DNA of 64,000 nt, taken from contig JAVKFU010000006.1 of the NCBI GenBank assembly GCA_040223695.1, positions 58,844 to 122,843 on the forward strand, written 5' to 3'. Origin of the DNA: Deltaproteobacteria bacterium. GTDB lineage: Bacteria > Desulfobacterota_D > UBA1144 > Nemesobacterales > UBA2774. Below are positions 56,392-64,000 of this stretch, piece after piece (within the stretch, counting starts at the first letter, position 1; every line of letters starts with the position of its first letter). Under the pieces are notes generated by a model. It was not told where the DNA came from. It searched no databases and was given only the letters and a program-made list of their open reading frames with translations. Made by a program: the position numbers and the translations under genes.

Positions 56392-57183
56392 TCAATCGCC
56401 GAGCAGAAATTCAAGTACAAGCCTGTCCACTTCTTCCTGCCTTTCTCTCCAGAATCCGTGTCCCGCACCCTCGAAAACCTTGAGTTTGGAGTCAGGAATC
56501 TGCTCGGACAGCAAGCGGGAGCGCCGTGGCGACGCTATCAGGTCCGCTCCCCCGAGCATTACGAGCGCCGGGGAGCTTATTTTATGTAGCGAATCGGTCG
56601 TATTATGACTCTCGCAAGCGTAACTCTGTCCCAGATAGCCCTGAAGAGCTTCCGGGCTCTCCGGGAGCGATGCCATTGTCTTTTTGATGTTACCGATGTT
56701 GTTTTCGATGTACTCTCTTGAATAACCGAGATAGAGCGCCATAAGCCAGACTGCTTTCGTCCCTATTTTGGTCGCGATTTCTCTGCCCATTCTGAGTATC
56801 TCATCCCCCACTTCGTCCCTCGACGCCGAAGAGCAGCCCATTACGAGCTTGTTCACCCGGGCCGGATGATTAATTGCAAGCCACTGCCCTATCATTCCCC
56901 CCATCGACTTTCCGACTATATGCGCAGTATCGATCCCGAGCTCGCTCATGAGAGAAGCGGCGTCATCCGCCATATCCCGTGTTGTATATCCGGGCTCAGG
57001 CTTATCCGACCTTCCGGCTCCCCGGTTGTCGAAGACAACTACTTTGAAATGCTCCGAGTAAATCGGGACCTGCGTGGCCCAGCTTTCTATCTGGCTTCCC
57101 AGTCCGCCTATGAGCACCACCGGGTAGCCCCGGCCGTGCGTCTCATAGTATATATTTACACCGTTTACGCTTACTCTGGGCAT
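56392..57183 (-). CDS. Alpha/beta-fold hydrolase
   Basis: A 263-residue cytosolic hydrolase. The oxyanion-hole region VVLIGGLGSQIESW (about 19-32), the nucleophile elbow VGKSMGGMIGQW with Ser in G-K-S-M-G (near 95), an Asp in MLGGADLIASP and the catalytic His in GAGHGFWRERQ complete the triad. The cap domain is helical. Best fit is the esterase/3-oxoadipate enol-lactonase/haloperoxidase group, but the substrate is undetermined. It starts seven bases after the ruvX stop, so probably the same transcript. Confidence 0.87.
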   Translation of the reverse strand: MPRVSVNGVNIYYETHGRGYPVVLIGGLGSQIESWATQVPIYSEHFKVVVFDNRGAGRSDKPEPGYTTRDMADDAASLMSELGIDTAHIVGKSMGGMIGQWLAINHPARVNKLVMGCSSASRDEVGDEILRMGREIATKIGTKAVWLMALYLGYSREYIENNIGNIKKTMASLPESPEALQGYLGQSYACESHNTTDSLHKISSPALVMLGGADLIASPRRSRLLSEQIPDSKLKVFEGAGHGFWRERQEEVDRLVLEFLLGD

Positions 57184-57189
57184 AGGTCC

Positions 57190-57618
57190 TCAATTCTCCT
57201 CTCTGACTGTCCTCTTTGACTCCAGATACTCGGCGAGTATATATACGGCCGCCATCTTGTCTATCACCTTCTTTCTCTTCTTTCTGCCAAGGTCGGCGTG
57301 AATCAGAAACCGCTCGGCTCCCGCGGTTGAGAAGCTCTCGTCCCAGTACACAACCGGGAGGTGAAAGGCCTCCTTTATTTTCCCGGCGAACTTTAATATA
57401 CCCTCGCCCCTTTTACCGACCGTTCCGTCGCTCCTGTAGGGGATGCCGACTAGAATTTCGGAGGGGCTGTACCTCTCTATCAGCCGGGCGAGCTCTCTCT
57501 TATCGTACTCAAAACTCTTCCTTTTGATAGTCGTAACGCCGCTGGCGGTGATGCCTAGCTCGTCGCTCACGGCCACTCCTATCGTTTTTGTCCCCACGTC
57601 AAGGGCAAGCGTGCGCAT
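57190..57618 (-). CDS. ruvX: Putative pre-16S rRNA nuclease YqgF/RuvX
   Basis: A 142-residue RNase H-fold nuclease involved in 16S rRNA 5'-end maturation. The N-terminal MRTLALDVGTKTIGVAVSDELG carries the catalytic Asp7, ILVGIPYRSDGTVGKR and VVYWDESFSTAGAERFL supply the family's middle and C-terminal acidic residues, and the final KIDKMAA-like segment holds the last one (VIDKMAAVYIL). Full length. It leads the alpha/beta hydrolase gene. Confidence 0.95.
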   Translation of the reverse strand: MRTLALDVGTKTIGVAVSDELGITASGVTTIKRKSFEYDKRELARLIERYSPSEILVGIPYRSDGTVGKRGEGILKFAGKIKEAFHLPVVYWDESFSTAGAERFLIHADLGRKKRKKVIDKMAAVYILAEYLESKRTVREEN

Positions 57619-57677
57619 AATTAATACACCCGAAGAACAGTTGATATGATAATCACAATAACCCTAATTTCCGTGCG

Positions 57678-58589
57678 TTAACGAAATTTACAAACCAGAC
57701 GGCGGTAGATTTCCTTGATTAATCGGATAGGATTCGATTCGCCTTCGTTAGATTCAGAACTTTCGGCTTTTGCGTATGCGCTGAAATTACCGGGCACGTA
57801 GGTCTTTAATCTGTTCCTCCAGCCGGGAATCCATCTCTTCTCGTTCCTTTCGGGCGGGGAATTTGCGACGCGCCTCTCGAGAACCATTTCAGCCGACTCG
57901 GCGAATTCCCGCAAAGCCGGAAGGCCCTCTTCCTCCCCTTTCATATTGTCCAGAACCTGAAGGAGCCCCCACCCTTGTCCGTTGTAACGCTCGCTCTCGC
58001 TGATTCCCTCTCCCTTGAAATTGACATAGTCCATCAGTACATAGAGCCCCATAGGGGAGTTTGCAACACGATAGAACTGCTTTTTTATATTGCCCCGGGA
58101 CTCCGCAGGCGCCGCTCTGAGCATGCGGGGAAGACTATCCTCCAGGCGGTCGGCTATAAATAATGACTGCAGCGGAATCGTATCGAGTAGAAATTTCCTC
58201 AGGGATTTCATTTCGGGTGAACTGAAGTCCCGATAGAACTCCTCGCGGCTATTCCACGGGAGATCGAATGACGGAAGCTCCTCCATCCACGAGGGGGTGC
58301 TTGCGCCTTCGGACTTCAAAAATTCAAACAACGAAGGAAATGTTTCCTGAAAGCGATACTCCCTGCCCCTGGGATACCATAGAAAATGCCCGATCCCTAA
58401 AGACGCGAACTCTTCGCCCTCGTTCCAGACTGTAAGATTCTTCTCTTTTCCCCCGCCCTCGTTTATAAAAATCAATTCACCTATAATCTCAAGCTCCTCG
58501 GGGGATGCGGTAAAGCATCTGGTTTTGCACGAGGAAAGAAGTAAAAAAATGAGCAGGACCGGAATGAGGCTTATAAGGTGTTTTCGCAT
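57678..58589 (-). CDS. Putative lipoprotein, possible lysozyme-like fold
   Basis: A 303-residue protein with signal and lipobox (LLIFLLLSSC, Cys near 21), so attached to a membrane. The next region IGELIFINEGGGKEKNLTVWNEG (pieces IFINEGGG, LTVWNEGEEFASLGIGHFLWYPRG) has a Glu followed by a Gly-rich SLGIGH stretch, as in phage-type lysozymes, and NGQGWGLLQVLD plus WIPGWRNRLKTYVP in the C-terminal half. The resemblance to a peptidoglycan hydrolase is an inference from pattern only. It lies alone, 60 bases past ruvX upstream side, on the minus strand. Confidence 0.62.
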   Translation of the reverse strand: MRKHLISLIPVLLIFLLLSSCKTRCFTASPEELEIIGELIFINEGGGKEKNLTVWNEGEEFASLGIGHFLWYPRGREYRFQETFPSLFEFLKSEGASTPSWMEELPSFDLPWNSREEFYRDFSSPEMKSLRKFLLDTIPLQSLFIADRLEDSLPRMLRAAPAESRGNIKKQFYRVANSPMGLYVLMDYVNFKGEGISESERYNGQGWGLLQVLDNMKGEEEGLPALREFAESAEMVLERRVANSPPERNEKRWIPGWRNRLKTYVPGNFSAYAKAESSESNEGESNPIRLIKEIYRRLVCKFR

Positions 58590-58658
58590 GTGTCATCCCG
58601 TTCCATAGGCAGGGGGATAGCATCATTGAATTTCAAATTTAATTTGATGCGGTAAATA

Positions 58659-58880
58659 TTAACGATAACGATGCTGCTTGAGCAGCGTGCGGTCTGTAAT
58701 CCTTTCGAACACCTCGCCGCATTTATCACATTCGAACCTTACCTCTCTCGGAGGGTGGCTTATCCCGGTTCCGACCAAAATCCAGCCCCACACCGAATAA
58801 CTGGGCTTGGGAACTATCCAGGGATGTTCTCTGGTATATCCGCAGCGGCACTTCATCCGCTCTGTTTCAGCATCACTCAT
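58659..58880 (-). CDS. Small zinc-ribbon-like protein
   Basis: A 73-residue protein with two cysteine pairs: MKCRCGYTREHP (Cys10, Cys12) and FECDKCGEVFER (Cys50, Cys53). The spacing, with a Trp- and Pro-rich middle (PSYSVWGWILVGTGISHPPREV), fits a single zinc ribbon. No family is recognised. Clean ATG and stop, ordinary codon use. It is followed by the lipoprotein gene, ~70 bases away. Confidence 0.55.
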   Translation of the reverse strand: MSDAETERMKCRCGYTREHPWIVPKPSYSVWGWILVGTGISHPPREVRFECDKCGEVFERITDRTLLKQHRYR

Positions 58881-58980
58881 AAGTATTTAGCCGGAATTAT
58901 TCTAACAGTTTACCCCGCCTTATCAACAGCCAAGGGCAGCATCCAGACATAGGGAAATCAAATTAGCCACATGAATATGA

Positions 58981-59406
58981 TTACTCTTCGGTTTGTTTTA
59001 CGGATTTTCGCAATTCTTTGACCTTGCCCTTCTGCCTTTTTGTCTCGAGCCGTTGCCTCTGCGACTTGAGCGTAGGCCTGGTTTTCCGTCTTAGGGCGGG
59101 TTTTTTGGCGGCCCTTCGAATAAGCTCTGTCAAACGGTTCACGGCATCATTGCGATTAGTTTCCTGTGTCCTGAACCTCGATGCCTCTATAATGAGCACT
59201 CCGCTCCGGGTGACTTTATTCCCGGCTATCTGAATAAGACGCTCGCGGACATCATCGGGCAGGTTCGGTGAATTTTTAATATCGAACCTGAGCTGCGCGG
59301 CGGTAGCGAGTTTGTTGACGTTCTGACCCCCGGGGCCGGAAGAGCGGACAAAATCCATCCGGATTTCACTCTCGTCCAGGGATATACGGGGCGTAATTCT
59401 TATCAT
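58981..59406 (-). CDS. arfB: Alternative ribosome-rescue factor / peptidyl-tRNA hydrolase ArfB
   Basis: A 141-residue release-factor-like protein that frees stalled ribosomes by hydrolysing peptidyl-tRNA. The catalytic GGQ lies in FVRSSGPGGQNVNKL (about 19-33), within a domain that has no stop-codon-reading part. The C-terminal tail is very basic (KKPALRRKTRPTLKSQRQR, KRQKGKVKELRKS), as needed to enter the empty mRNA channel. Full length for the family (YaeJ in E. coli). Confidence 0.94.
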   Translation of the reverse strand: MIRITPRISLDESEIRMDFVRSSGPGGQNVNKLATAAQLRFDIKNSPNLPDDVRERLIQIAGNKVTRSGVLIIEASRFRTQETNRNDAVNRLTELIRRAAKKPALRRKTRPTLKSQRQRLETKRQKGKVKELRKSVKQTEE

Positions 59407-59550
59407 ATTAAGAATCTATGCCCAGAATACAGTTTATTCAAGGGGAGCCCCGCAGAGTTTCATCCGCTTTCTCAGGCAACGGCTCAGCTCCACGAAAATT
59501 GAATCCGTTCACCGAAACGGGTTATCCAATATAAATCAGGACCGCTGAAC

Positions 59551-60978
59551 CTACTCCTCTTCATAGCTGCCGGCGCTGCCTTCGGTTTTACCAAAACCGT
59601 GAACCATCTGAAAACCCGTATAGGCGACCTCTCCGTGCTCTCCGAGGTCGAGACCGTCCGCTTCCTGTTCTTCCGAAACCCTGAGACCCATGACCGCCTT
59701 GAGAACGACAATTATCACAGCGGTGCCGGCAAACGCGAATACCCATGTAACGACAACGCTTATAAGCTGGACTACAAACTGGTGAGAATCACCGAAGAAA
59801 AGGCCGTTTCCACCACCCGCGTTTACAGTCGTAGTAGCGAATAAACCCGTGGCAAGGGCGCCCCAGGTGCCTCCGATACCGTGCACTCCTACAACGTCGA
59901 GAGAGTCATCGTAGCCAAGTCTGGGCTTCAGATTGACCGCATTGAAGCAGAGGAATCCCGCTACGAACCCGATCAGGATTGCCGACATGGGGCTTACGAA
60001 TCCGGCAGCGGGCGTTATCGCGACAAGCCCCGCAACAGCCCCCGTGGCCGCGCCAAGTACGGTAGGCTTGCCCCTTACGATCCATTCGGTAAACACCCAG
60101 CCCAGGACCGCCGCCGCGGTTGCGGTATTAGTGGTTACAAAAGCCAGGGAAGCAAGGCCGTCGGCCGCCAAGGAGCTCCCGGCGTTAAAACCGAACCATC
60201 CCACCCACAGGAGAGAGGCCCCTATAACACTGAACGGCAGGAAGTGGGGAGGCATGGGTTCCCGTCCGTACCCCCTTCTTTTGCCGAAGAGGAGCGCTGC
60301 CGCAAGCGCCGCCGCGCCCGAGCTGATGTGCACTACTGTACCACCGGCAAAGTCGAGCGCGCCCATAGCTCCTATCCATCCGCCGCCCCAAACCCAGTGG
60401 GCTATGGGATCATAGATAAATGTTGTCCAGAGGAGAACGAAAACAATAAATGTGCTGAACTTTATGCGCTCGGCGAACGCGCCCGTTATAAGCGCGACTG
60501 TTATGACGGCAAAAGTCATTTGAAACGCCATAAACACGTAATGAGGAATCGTTGACGCATATCCCTCGAAGGGAGCAGGTCCGACTCCGTTTAGTCCCAG
60601 CCAGTCCAGGTTGCCGATTATACCCGAGACATCGGGCCCGAAAGCAAGTGTGTATCCGATCAAAATCCATTGTATTGATACAAGGGCGACTATTATGAAG
60701 CTGTGCATTATAGTGCCGAGGGCGTTTTTAGCCCTTACAAGCCCGCCGTAAAAGAGAAAAAGACCAGGAATAGTCATCATCAATACGAGCAAGGTGGAGG
60801 TGAGCATCCAGGCTGTGTCGCCGGTGTCTATTTCGGGCACGACTGTTTCAGCCGACTCGGGTGTATATTCAAGAGGCTCTTCCGAGAATGACCGTTCGGG
60901 AACCAGCAGAAATAATAGAAACAGGAAAAATGGCAAAAATAGAACAATCGTTCTGACCGCGGAATTAGTCGTACGCAT
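59551..60978 (-). CDS. amt: Ammonium transporter
   Basis: A 475-residue inner-membrane channel for ammonium of the Amt/MEP/Rh family. A signal-like N-terminus (FLPFFLFLLFLLVPERSFS) precedes 11 predicted membrane segments. Family marks are LVLMMTIPGLFLFYGGLVRAKN, GWIGAMGALDFAGGTVVHISSG with the central Asp and first pore His, and DDSLDVVGVHGIGGTWGALATG with the second pore His. The ATG at 60978 is chosen because GGGAGG lies seven bases before it. No glnK is next to it, which is unusual, though glnD is in the window. No sigma-54 site was found in its upstream region. Confidence 0.95.
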   Translation of the reverse strand: MRTTNSAVRTIVLFLPFFLFLLFLLVPERSFSEEPLEYTPESAETVVPEIDTGDTAWMLTSTLLVLMMTIPGLFLFYGGLVRAKNALGTIMHSFIIVALVSIQWILIGYTLAFGPDVSGIIGNLDWLGLNGVGPAPFEGYASTIPHYVFMAFQMTFAVITVALITGAFAERIKFSTFIVFVLLWTTFIYDPIAHWVWGGGWIGAMGALDFAGGTVVHISSGAAALAAALLFGKRRGYGREPMPPHFLPFSVIGASLLWVGWFGFNAGSSLAADGLASLAFVTTNTATAAAVLGWVFTEWIVRGKPTVLGAATGAVAGLVAITPAAGFVSPMSAILIGFVAGFLCFNAVNLKPRLGYDDSLDVVGVHGIGGTWGALATGLFATTTVNAGGGNGLFFGDSHQFVVQLISVVVTWVFAFAGTAVIIVVLKAVMGLRVSEEQEADGLDLGEHGEVAYTGFQMVHGFGKTEGSAGSYEEE

Positions 60979-61289
60979 TTGAAATCCTCCCTTCTCATGC
61001 GGTGAGATCGTGGGCAATAATGTGGAAAAACGGTTACGACTTGATGCATGCAGTCATTCGAGCGCAGCCACATAACCCTTTTATTATCCGCATCATACCG
61101 GGTTCACTGCATTATTCGGCCTATTATATTCCAAACCCGGGATTTATTCAACCTACCGGGAGGAACGGAGTTATATGACTGTAAAACGGAAGGATTAATC
61201 CGATTGTGTGCTTGATTTAACGCGGGAGATTATCAATCCACACGCAGTTGGAATAAAAGAAGTAACCGGGCGCGGAGGGTTCGTGATAT
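60979..61289. other. Intergenic region upstream of amt, no gene seen
   Basis: These 311 bases lie between the amt ribosome site and the reductase stop. I see no coding frame, tRNA or riboswitch, and no sigma-54 (GG/GC) motif that would link amt to nitrogen control. Confidence 0.4.
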
Positions 61290-62291
61290 CTACTTCTCCA
61301 GGTTAACGACCACCCTTCCCTTCTGTTTGCCCTGAAGTATAAGCTCAACCTCAGGCTCGAGCTCTTCGAGGGAAATCTCTTTGGTCAGCGTATCGAGTTT
61401 ATGGAATTTCCAGAGATCGGCAATCTTGTCCCATACCTTTTGACGGATTTCCATCGGGCAGTAAGCGGAATCAATCCCTACGAGAGACACACCTCTCAAG
61501 ATGAAAGGATAGACGTTTATCGGGAGATCCGCTGAAGCCACGTTTCCGCAGCACGTAACCACTCCGCCGTGTTTTGCGGATTTGATCGCGGTAGCGAGGA
61601 TTTCGCCCCCTACAGTATCGACCACACCCGCCCATCTTCCCTTGAGCATGGGCCTTCCTGAATCATCCTTTGCGTCTTCCCTGCTTATTACTTCCTTGAC
61701 GCCGAGATCGAGGAGGAACTGTTTCTGCTCAGTCTTCCCTGTTGCGGCAACCACGTGATATCCGGCTCTTGCGAGAATTCCGGTCGCGACGCTTCCCACT
61801 CCCCCTGTAGCGCCGGTGACGAGGACCTCTCCCGTGGCAGGCACAACACCGAACTGCTCCATTTTGTATACGGAGAGGGCGGCGGTAAATCCGGCCGTGC
61901 CGAAAACCATACTTTCCTTCAGGGAAAGTCCTTGGGGAAGCCGTACCACCCACCCGGCGGGCACCCTTATGTACTCGCCGTATCCGCCCGAGGTATTCGC
62001 CCCGAGGTCAAAACCCGTGACTATGACCCGGTCGCCCGGATTCAGATCACCGGCAGAGCTCTCCTCAACCACTCCCGATGCATCGACGCCGGGGGTATGC
62101 GGATAATTTTTGGTGACCCCTCTATTACCCGACGCGGAAAGGGCGTCTTTATAATTGAGGGAAGAGTAATGCACCCTTATTAAAACGTCCCCTCCGGGAA
62201 GCTCATCTATTAACCTCTCTTTAATAGTCCTTGAGAATTTATTTTCATCCGTTTCTTCCACCACCAATGCCCTGAACTTTTTGTCACTCAT
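61290..62291 (-). CDS. Acrylyl-CoA reductase/quinone oxidoreductase family (AcuI/YhdH-like)
   Basis: A 333-residue NADPH-dependent medium-chain reductase without zinc. SSLNYKDALSASGNRGVTKNYPHTPGVDASG (pieces SSLNYKDALSASG and YPHTPGVDASGVV) is the YhdH/YhfP/AcuI opening, VTGATGGVGSVATGILARAGY (about 160-180) the NADP-binding loop, and GVSLVGIDSAYCPMEIR the C-terminal mark. Members reduce acrylyl-CoA or related enones. A good ATG. It is the last minus-strand gene, 358 bases from the divergent dehydrogenase. Confidence 0.9.
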   Translation of the reverse strand: MSDKKFRALVVEETDENKFSRTIKERLIDELPGGDVLIRVHYSSLNYKDALSASGNRGVTKNYPHTPGVDASGVVEESSAGDLNPGDRVIVTGFDLGANTSGGYGEYIRVPAGWVVRLPQGLSLKESMVFGTAGFTAALSVYKMEQFGVVPATGEVLVTGATGGVGSVATGILARAGYHVVAATGKTEQKQFLLDLGVKEVISREDAKDDSGRPMLKGRWAGVVDTVGGEILATAIKSAKHGGVVTCCGNVASADLPINVYPFILRGVSLVGIDSAYCPMEIRQKVWDKIADLWKFHKLDTLTKEISLEELEPEVELILQGKQKGRVVVNLEK

Positions 62292-62649
62292 ACGACTCCT
62301 CCGATTTTACTTATTCGATGACTCATATATTTCCGATATAAAATTCCTACTAACAATATGACTAAATATTCGTCAAGAGCAAACAGGCCAGAAAAATATA
62401 CATGGGCTTAACCGCCTCTAAATCCATGTTGATTAAACCGGCCGGCAGTGATAATCTTTGGAAGGACAGATTAATAGTCCCGGTCCGAAAAGGCAAACCA
62501 TGTGAAAAGATGGGACGCAAAGCCGAAGACCTAAAGGCGCGGGCGCGCCCAGGGCTGGCCGGCTGCCGAAAAAAGGGACGATGCTGTTTTATCCTTCCGG
62601 CCTCTATTTGCCCTCGGACTCAAAGACTTCTACGCGGGGGTTAAATAAA
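62292..62649. other. Divergent region holding the riboswitch leader
   Basis: 358 bases between the reductase ATG and the dehydrogenase GTG. It holds the GEMM-I riboswitch (62477-62579). An open frame at 62402-62644 overlaps the aptamer and has no protein features, so I do not call it. The start of the plus-strand transcript must lie before 62477; no clear -35/-10 pair was identified. Confidence 0.6.
62477..62579 (+). promoter_or_regulatory. GEMM-I (cyclic di-GMP-I) riboswitch aptamer
   Basis: The conserved core is present in order: P1 GTCCC/GGGAC closing the ends, GGCAAACC, a P2 hairpin CCAT..GAAA..ATGG with the GAAA tetraloop, then GGGACGCAAAGCC, then GACCTAAAGG with the tetraloop-receptor side, and a 3' arm GGCCGGCTGCCG. 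This matches the family's fixed positions. The first G of GGCAAACC corresponds to the position (20 in the Vc2 structure) whose G favours cyclic di-GMP and whose A marks the cyclic AMP-GMP variant, so c-di-GMP is expected. Aptamer end to gene start is 70 bases. The expression platform is not obvious; no terminator hairpin with T-run follows, so translation control is possible. Confidence 0.88.
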
Positions 62650-64000
62650 GTGAACAAAATCAGGATTCTGCTGCCTACTATATTCTCCATTTTTATTGCT
62701 TATAGCGCATCCGGGCTGGAGATTACGACTGAAAAGATCGGAGAGGGCTTCTCCGACCCTCTTTACGTTACATCCCCTACCGGGGACTCCGCGCGTCTGT
62801 TCGTGGTCGAGCAGAATACGGCGCGGATTAAGATAATCAAGAACGGCGCAGTGCTCGCCATACCGTTTCTGGATATAGGCTCTAAAGCGGGAAGCGGAGG
62901 CGAGCAGGGACTTCTCGGACTCGCGTTCCATCCGAATTATTCGAATAACGGATATTTTTATGTGAACTATACGAACAACTCGGGGAATACGGTAATTGCG
63001 CGCTACAGGGTGTCCGGAAACCCGGACATTGCCGACCCCGGCAGCGAGACGATATTGACGATCCTGACGCAGCCCTTCGGCAATCATAACGGAGGGATGC
63101 TCGCATTCAGCCCGAACGACGGCCACCTCTATATAGGAACTGGAGACGGGGGCTCGGGGAACGACCCCGGAAACAGGGCGCAGGACAAAGGGGAAGCGCT
63201 CGGCAAGATCCTCAGAATGAACGTCGGGGACGGAGGAGGCTTCTCGGCGCCCGCGGACAATCCCTTTATAGGGGACCCCGGCGTGCTCGACTCCATATGG
63301 GCGCTCGGACTCAGGAACCCCTGGAGATTCAGCTTTGACCGCTTAAACGGCGATCTCTATATTGCCGACGTGGGACAGGGGGCAAGAGAAGAGGTGAACA
63401 GACAGGCCGGAGACAGCACCGGGGGCGAGAACTACGGATGGAGATGCATGGAGGGATTATCATGCACGGGGCTTCCGGACTGTATATGTAATTCCGGAGA
63501 TCTGACACCGCCCGTGCACGACTACACCCACGCGGGCGGAAACTGCTCCGTCACAGGGGGTTACGCGTACCGGGGTCCGGCGATTCCCGAGCTCGACGGG
63601 ACATATTTCTTCGCAGATTTCTGTACGGGCCGGATATGGTCTTTCGTATGGGAGGGAAATAATATTACTCAATTTCAGGAGAGAACCCAGGAGCTTCAAC
63701 CCCAGGCCGGCGGCGCTATAAACAACGTCACGTCATTCGGGGAAGACGATAGCGGGGAAATCTACATAGTCGATAGAGACGGGGAAATATTTAAAATCAT
63801 TGAAAAAATTGATACTCCTCCTACACCCGCCCCCACACCGGTGCCGGGCGGAGACCCGCCTCTGAGCGGTTTTGACCCGAACCAGCCGGGTACCGTCAAC
63901 ACGGTAACCGTAACAAACGCTCCCAGGGGGGCCAGGGTAAATTTCGTCTTCTCTACCAGAGACGGCACAACGAGCATAAGGAGCGGGGCATGCAGCGGTC
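62650..64000 (+). CDS. PQQ-dependent sugar (glucose/sorbosone) dehydrogenase family, truncated by window edge
   Basis: An exported protein open to the right edge (450 codons visible). It starts at GTG after the riboswitch, with a signal peptide (IRILLPTIFSIFIAYSASG-like segment, pieces ILLPTIFSIFIAYSA), then a beta-propeller of the GSDH/PQQ type: GFSDPLYVTSPTGDSARLFVV, GGEQGLLGLAFHPNYSNNGYF, FGNHNGGMLAFSPNDGHLY, IGTGDGGSGNDPGNRAQDKGEALGKILR and WALGLRNPWRFSFD. A Pro/Thr linker (PPTPAPTPVPG) begins near codon 395, followed by an extra domain not completed here. Probably oxidises sugars or acts as an extracellular dehydrogenase-like protein; c-di-GMP control is suggested by the leader. Confidence 0.87.
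   Translation, partial: MNKIRILLPTIFSIFIAYSASGLEITTEKIGEGFSDPLYVTSPTGDSARLFVVEQNTARIKIIKNGAVLAIPFLDIGSKAGSGGEQGLLGLAFHPNYSNNGYFYVNYTNNSGNTVIARYRVSGNPDIADPGSETILTILTQPFGNHNGGMLAFSPNDGHLYIGTGDGGSGNDPGNRAQDKGEALGKILRMNVGDGGGFSAPADNPFIGDPGVLDSIWALGLRNPWRFSFDRLNGDLYIADVGQGAREEVNRQAGDSTGGENYGWRCMEGLSCTGLPDCICNSGDLTPPVHDYTHAGGNCSVTGGYAYRGPAIPELDGTYFFADFCTGRIWSFVWEGNNITQFQERTQELQPQAGGAINNVTSFGEDDSGEIYIVDRDGEIFKIIEKIDTPPTPAPTPVPGGDPPLSGFDPNQPGTVNTVTVTNAPRGARVNFVFSTRDGTTSIRSGACSG

Noticed and set aside
62402..62644. 80-codon open frame ahead of the sugar dehydrogenase gene
   Set aside because: It runs through the riboswitch aptamer, whose structured bases explain the sequence.

Overview
The window looks like chromosome of a Gram-negative, diderm bacterium of moderate G+C content. 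The evidence is an outer-membrane Tol system, several lipoproteins with lipoboxes, an AsmA/YdbH-type intermembrane lipid-transport protein, type IV pilins, GlnD and an Amt ammonium transporter. Three signals fit a deltaproteobacterial-like (Desulfobacterota/Myxococcota-type) or uncultivated relative: a sigma-54 pilin promoter, pilins followed by a PilGHI-like ABC transporter, and a GEMM-I cyclic-di-GMP riboswitch. The phylum is not proven by sequence alone. I see no rRNA, tRNA, CRISPR array, prophage or insertion sequence.

Layout. 1-5,050: end of sucD, a sugar-nucleotide epimerase, a small exported protein, a lone hydantoinase B and a MEMO-family protein. 5,297-7,021: an A+T-rich gene for a methyltransferase-like/phosphotransferase-like two-part protein. 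7,396-12,205: M19 dipeptidase, an ABC-2 exporter, NAD-type isocitrate dehydrogenase and a potassium channel. 12,374-21,604: envelope proteins, including a lipid-bridge pair (YdbH-like plus a lipoprotein combining YnbE- and YdbL-like parts), biotin ligase, a TPR protein and a lipoprotein. 21,730-26,290: the pilus locus, with a TGTCA array and sigma-54 promoter, two paralogous pilins, an ABC ATPase, a permease and a membrane-anchored protein.

26,323-38,267 is one long minus-strand gene series: tolQ-tolR-tolA, histidine phosphatase, argS, two SPOR proteins, a CDP-alcohol phosphatidyltransferase, carB and greA. 38,970-39,957 is a gene-free patchwork of small palindromes. 39,958-42,927 holds yebC-ruvC-ruvA-ruvB. 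Then come an exported protein, rho and gamma-glutamyltranspeptidase. 47,509-54,949 is a minus-strand series reading ATP:cobalamin adenosyltransferase, O-methyltransferase, glnD, nadB, nadC, nadA. 55,127-62,291 holds thioredoxin, a LON-domain protein, hydrolase, ruvX, small proteins, arfB, amt and an AcuI-like reductase. The window closes with a GEMM-I riboswitch ahead of an exported glucose/sorbosone dehydrogenase-type protein cut by the right edge.

Working together: sucD and isocitrate dehydrogenase belong to the TCA cycle; glnD and amt to nitrogen sensing and uptake; nadBCA is a complete de novo route from aspartate to nicotinate mononucleotide; ruvABC is a complete Holliday-junction resolvase set. 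The strongest regulatory signals are the sigma-54 control of pilin and the riboswitch.
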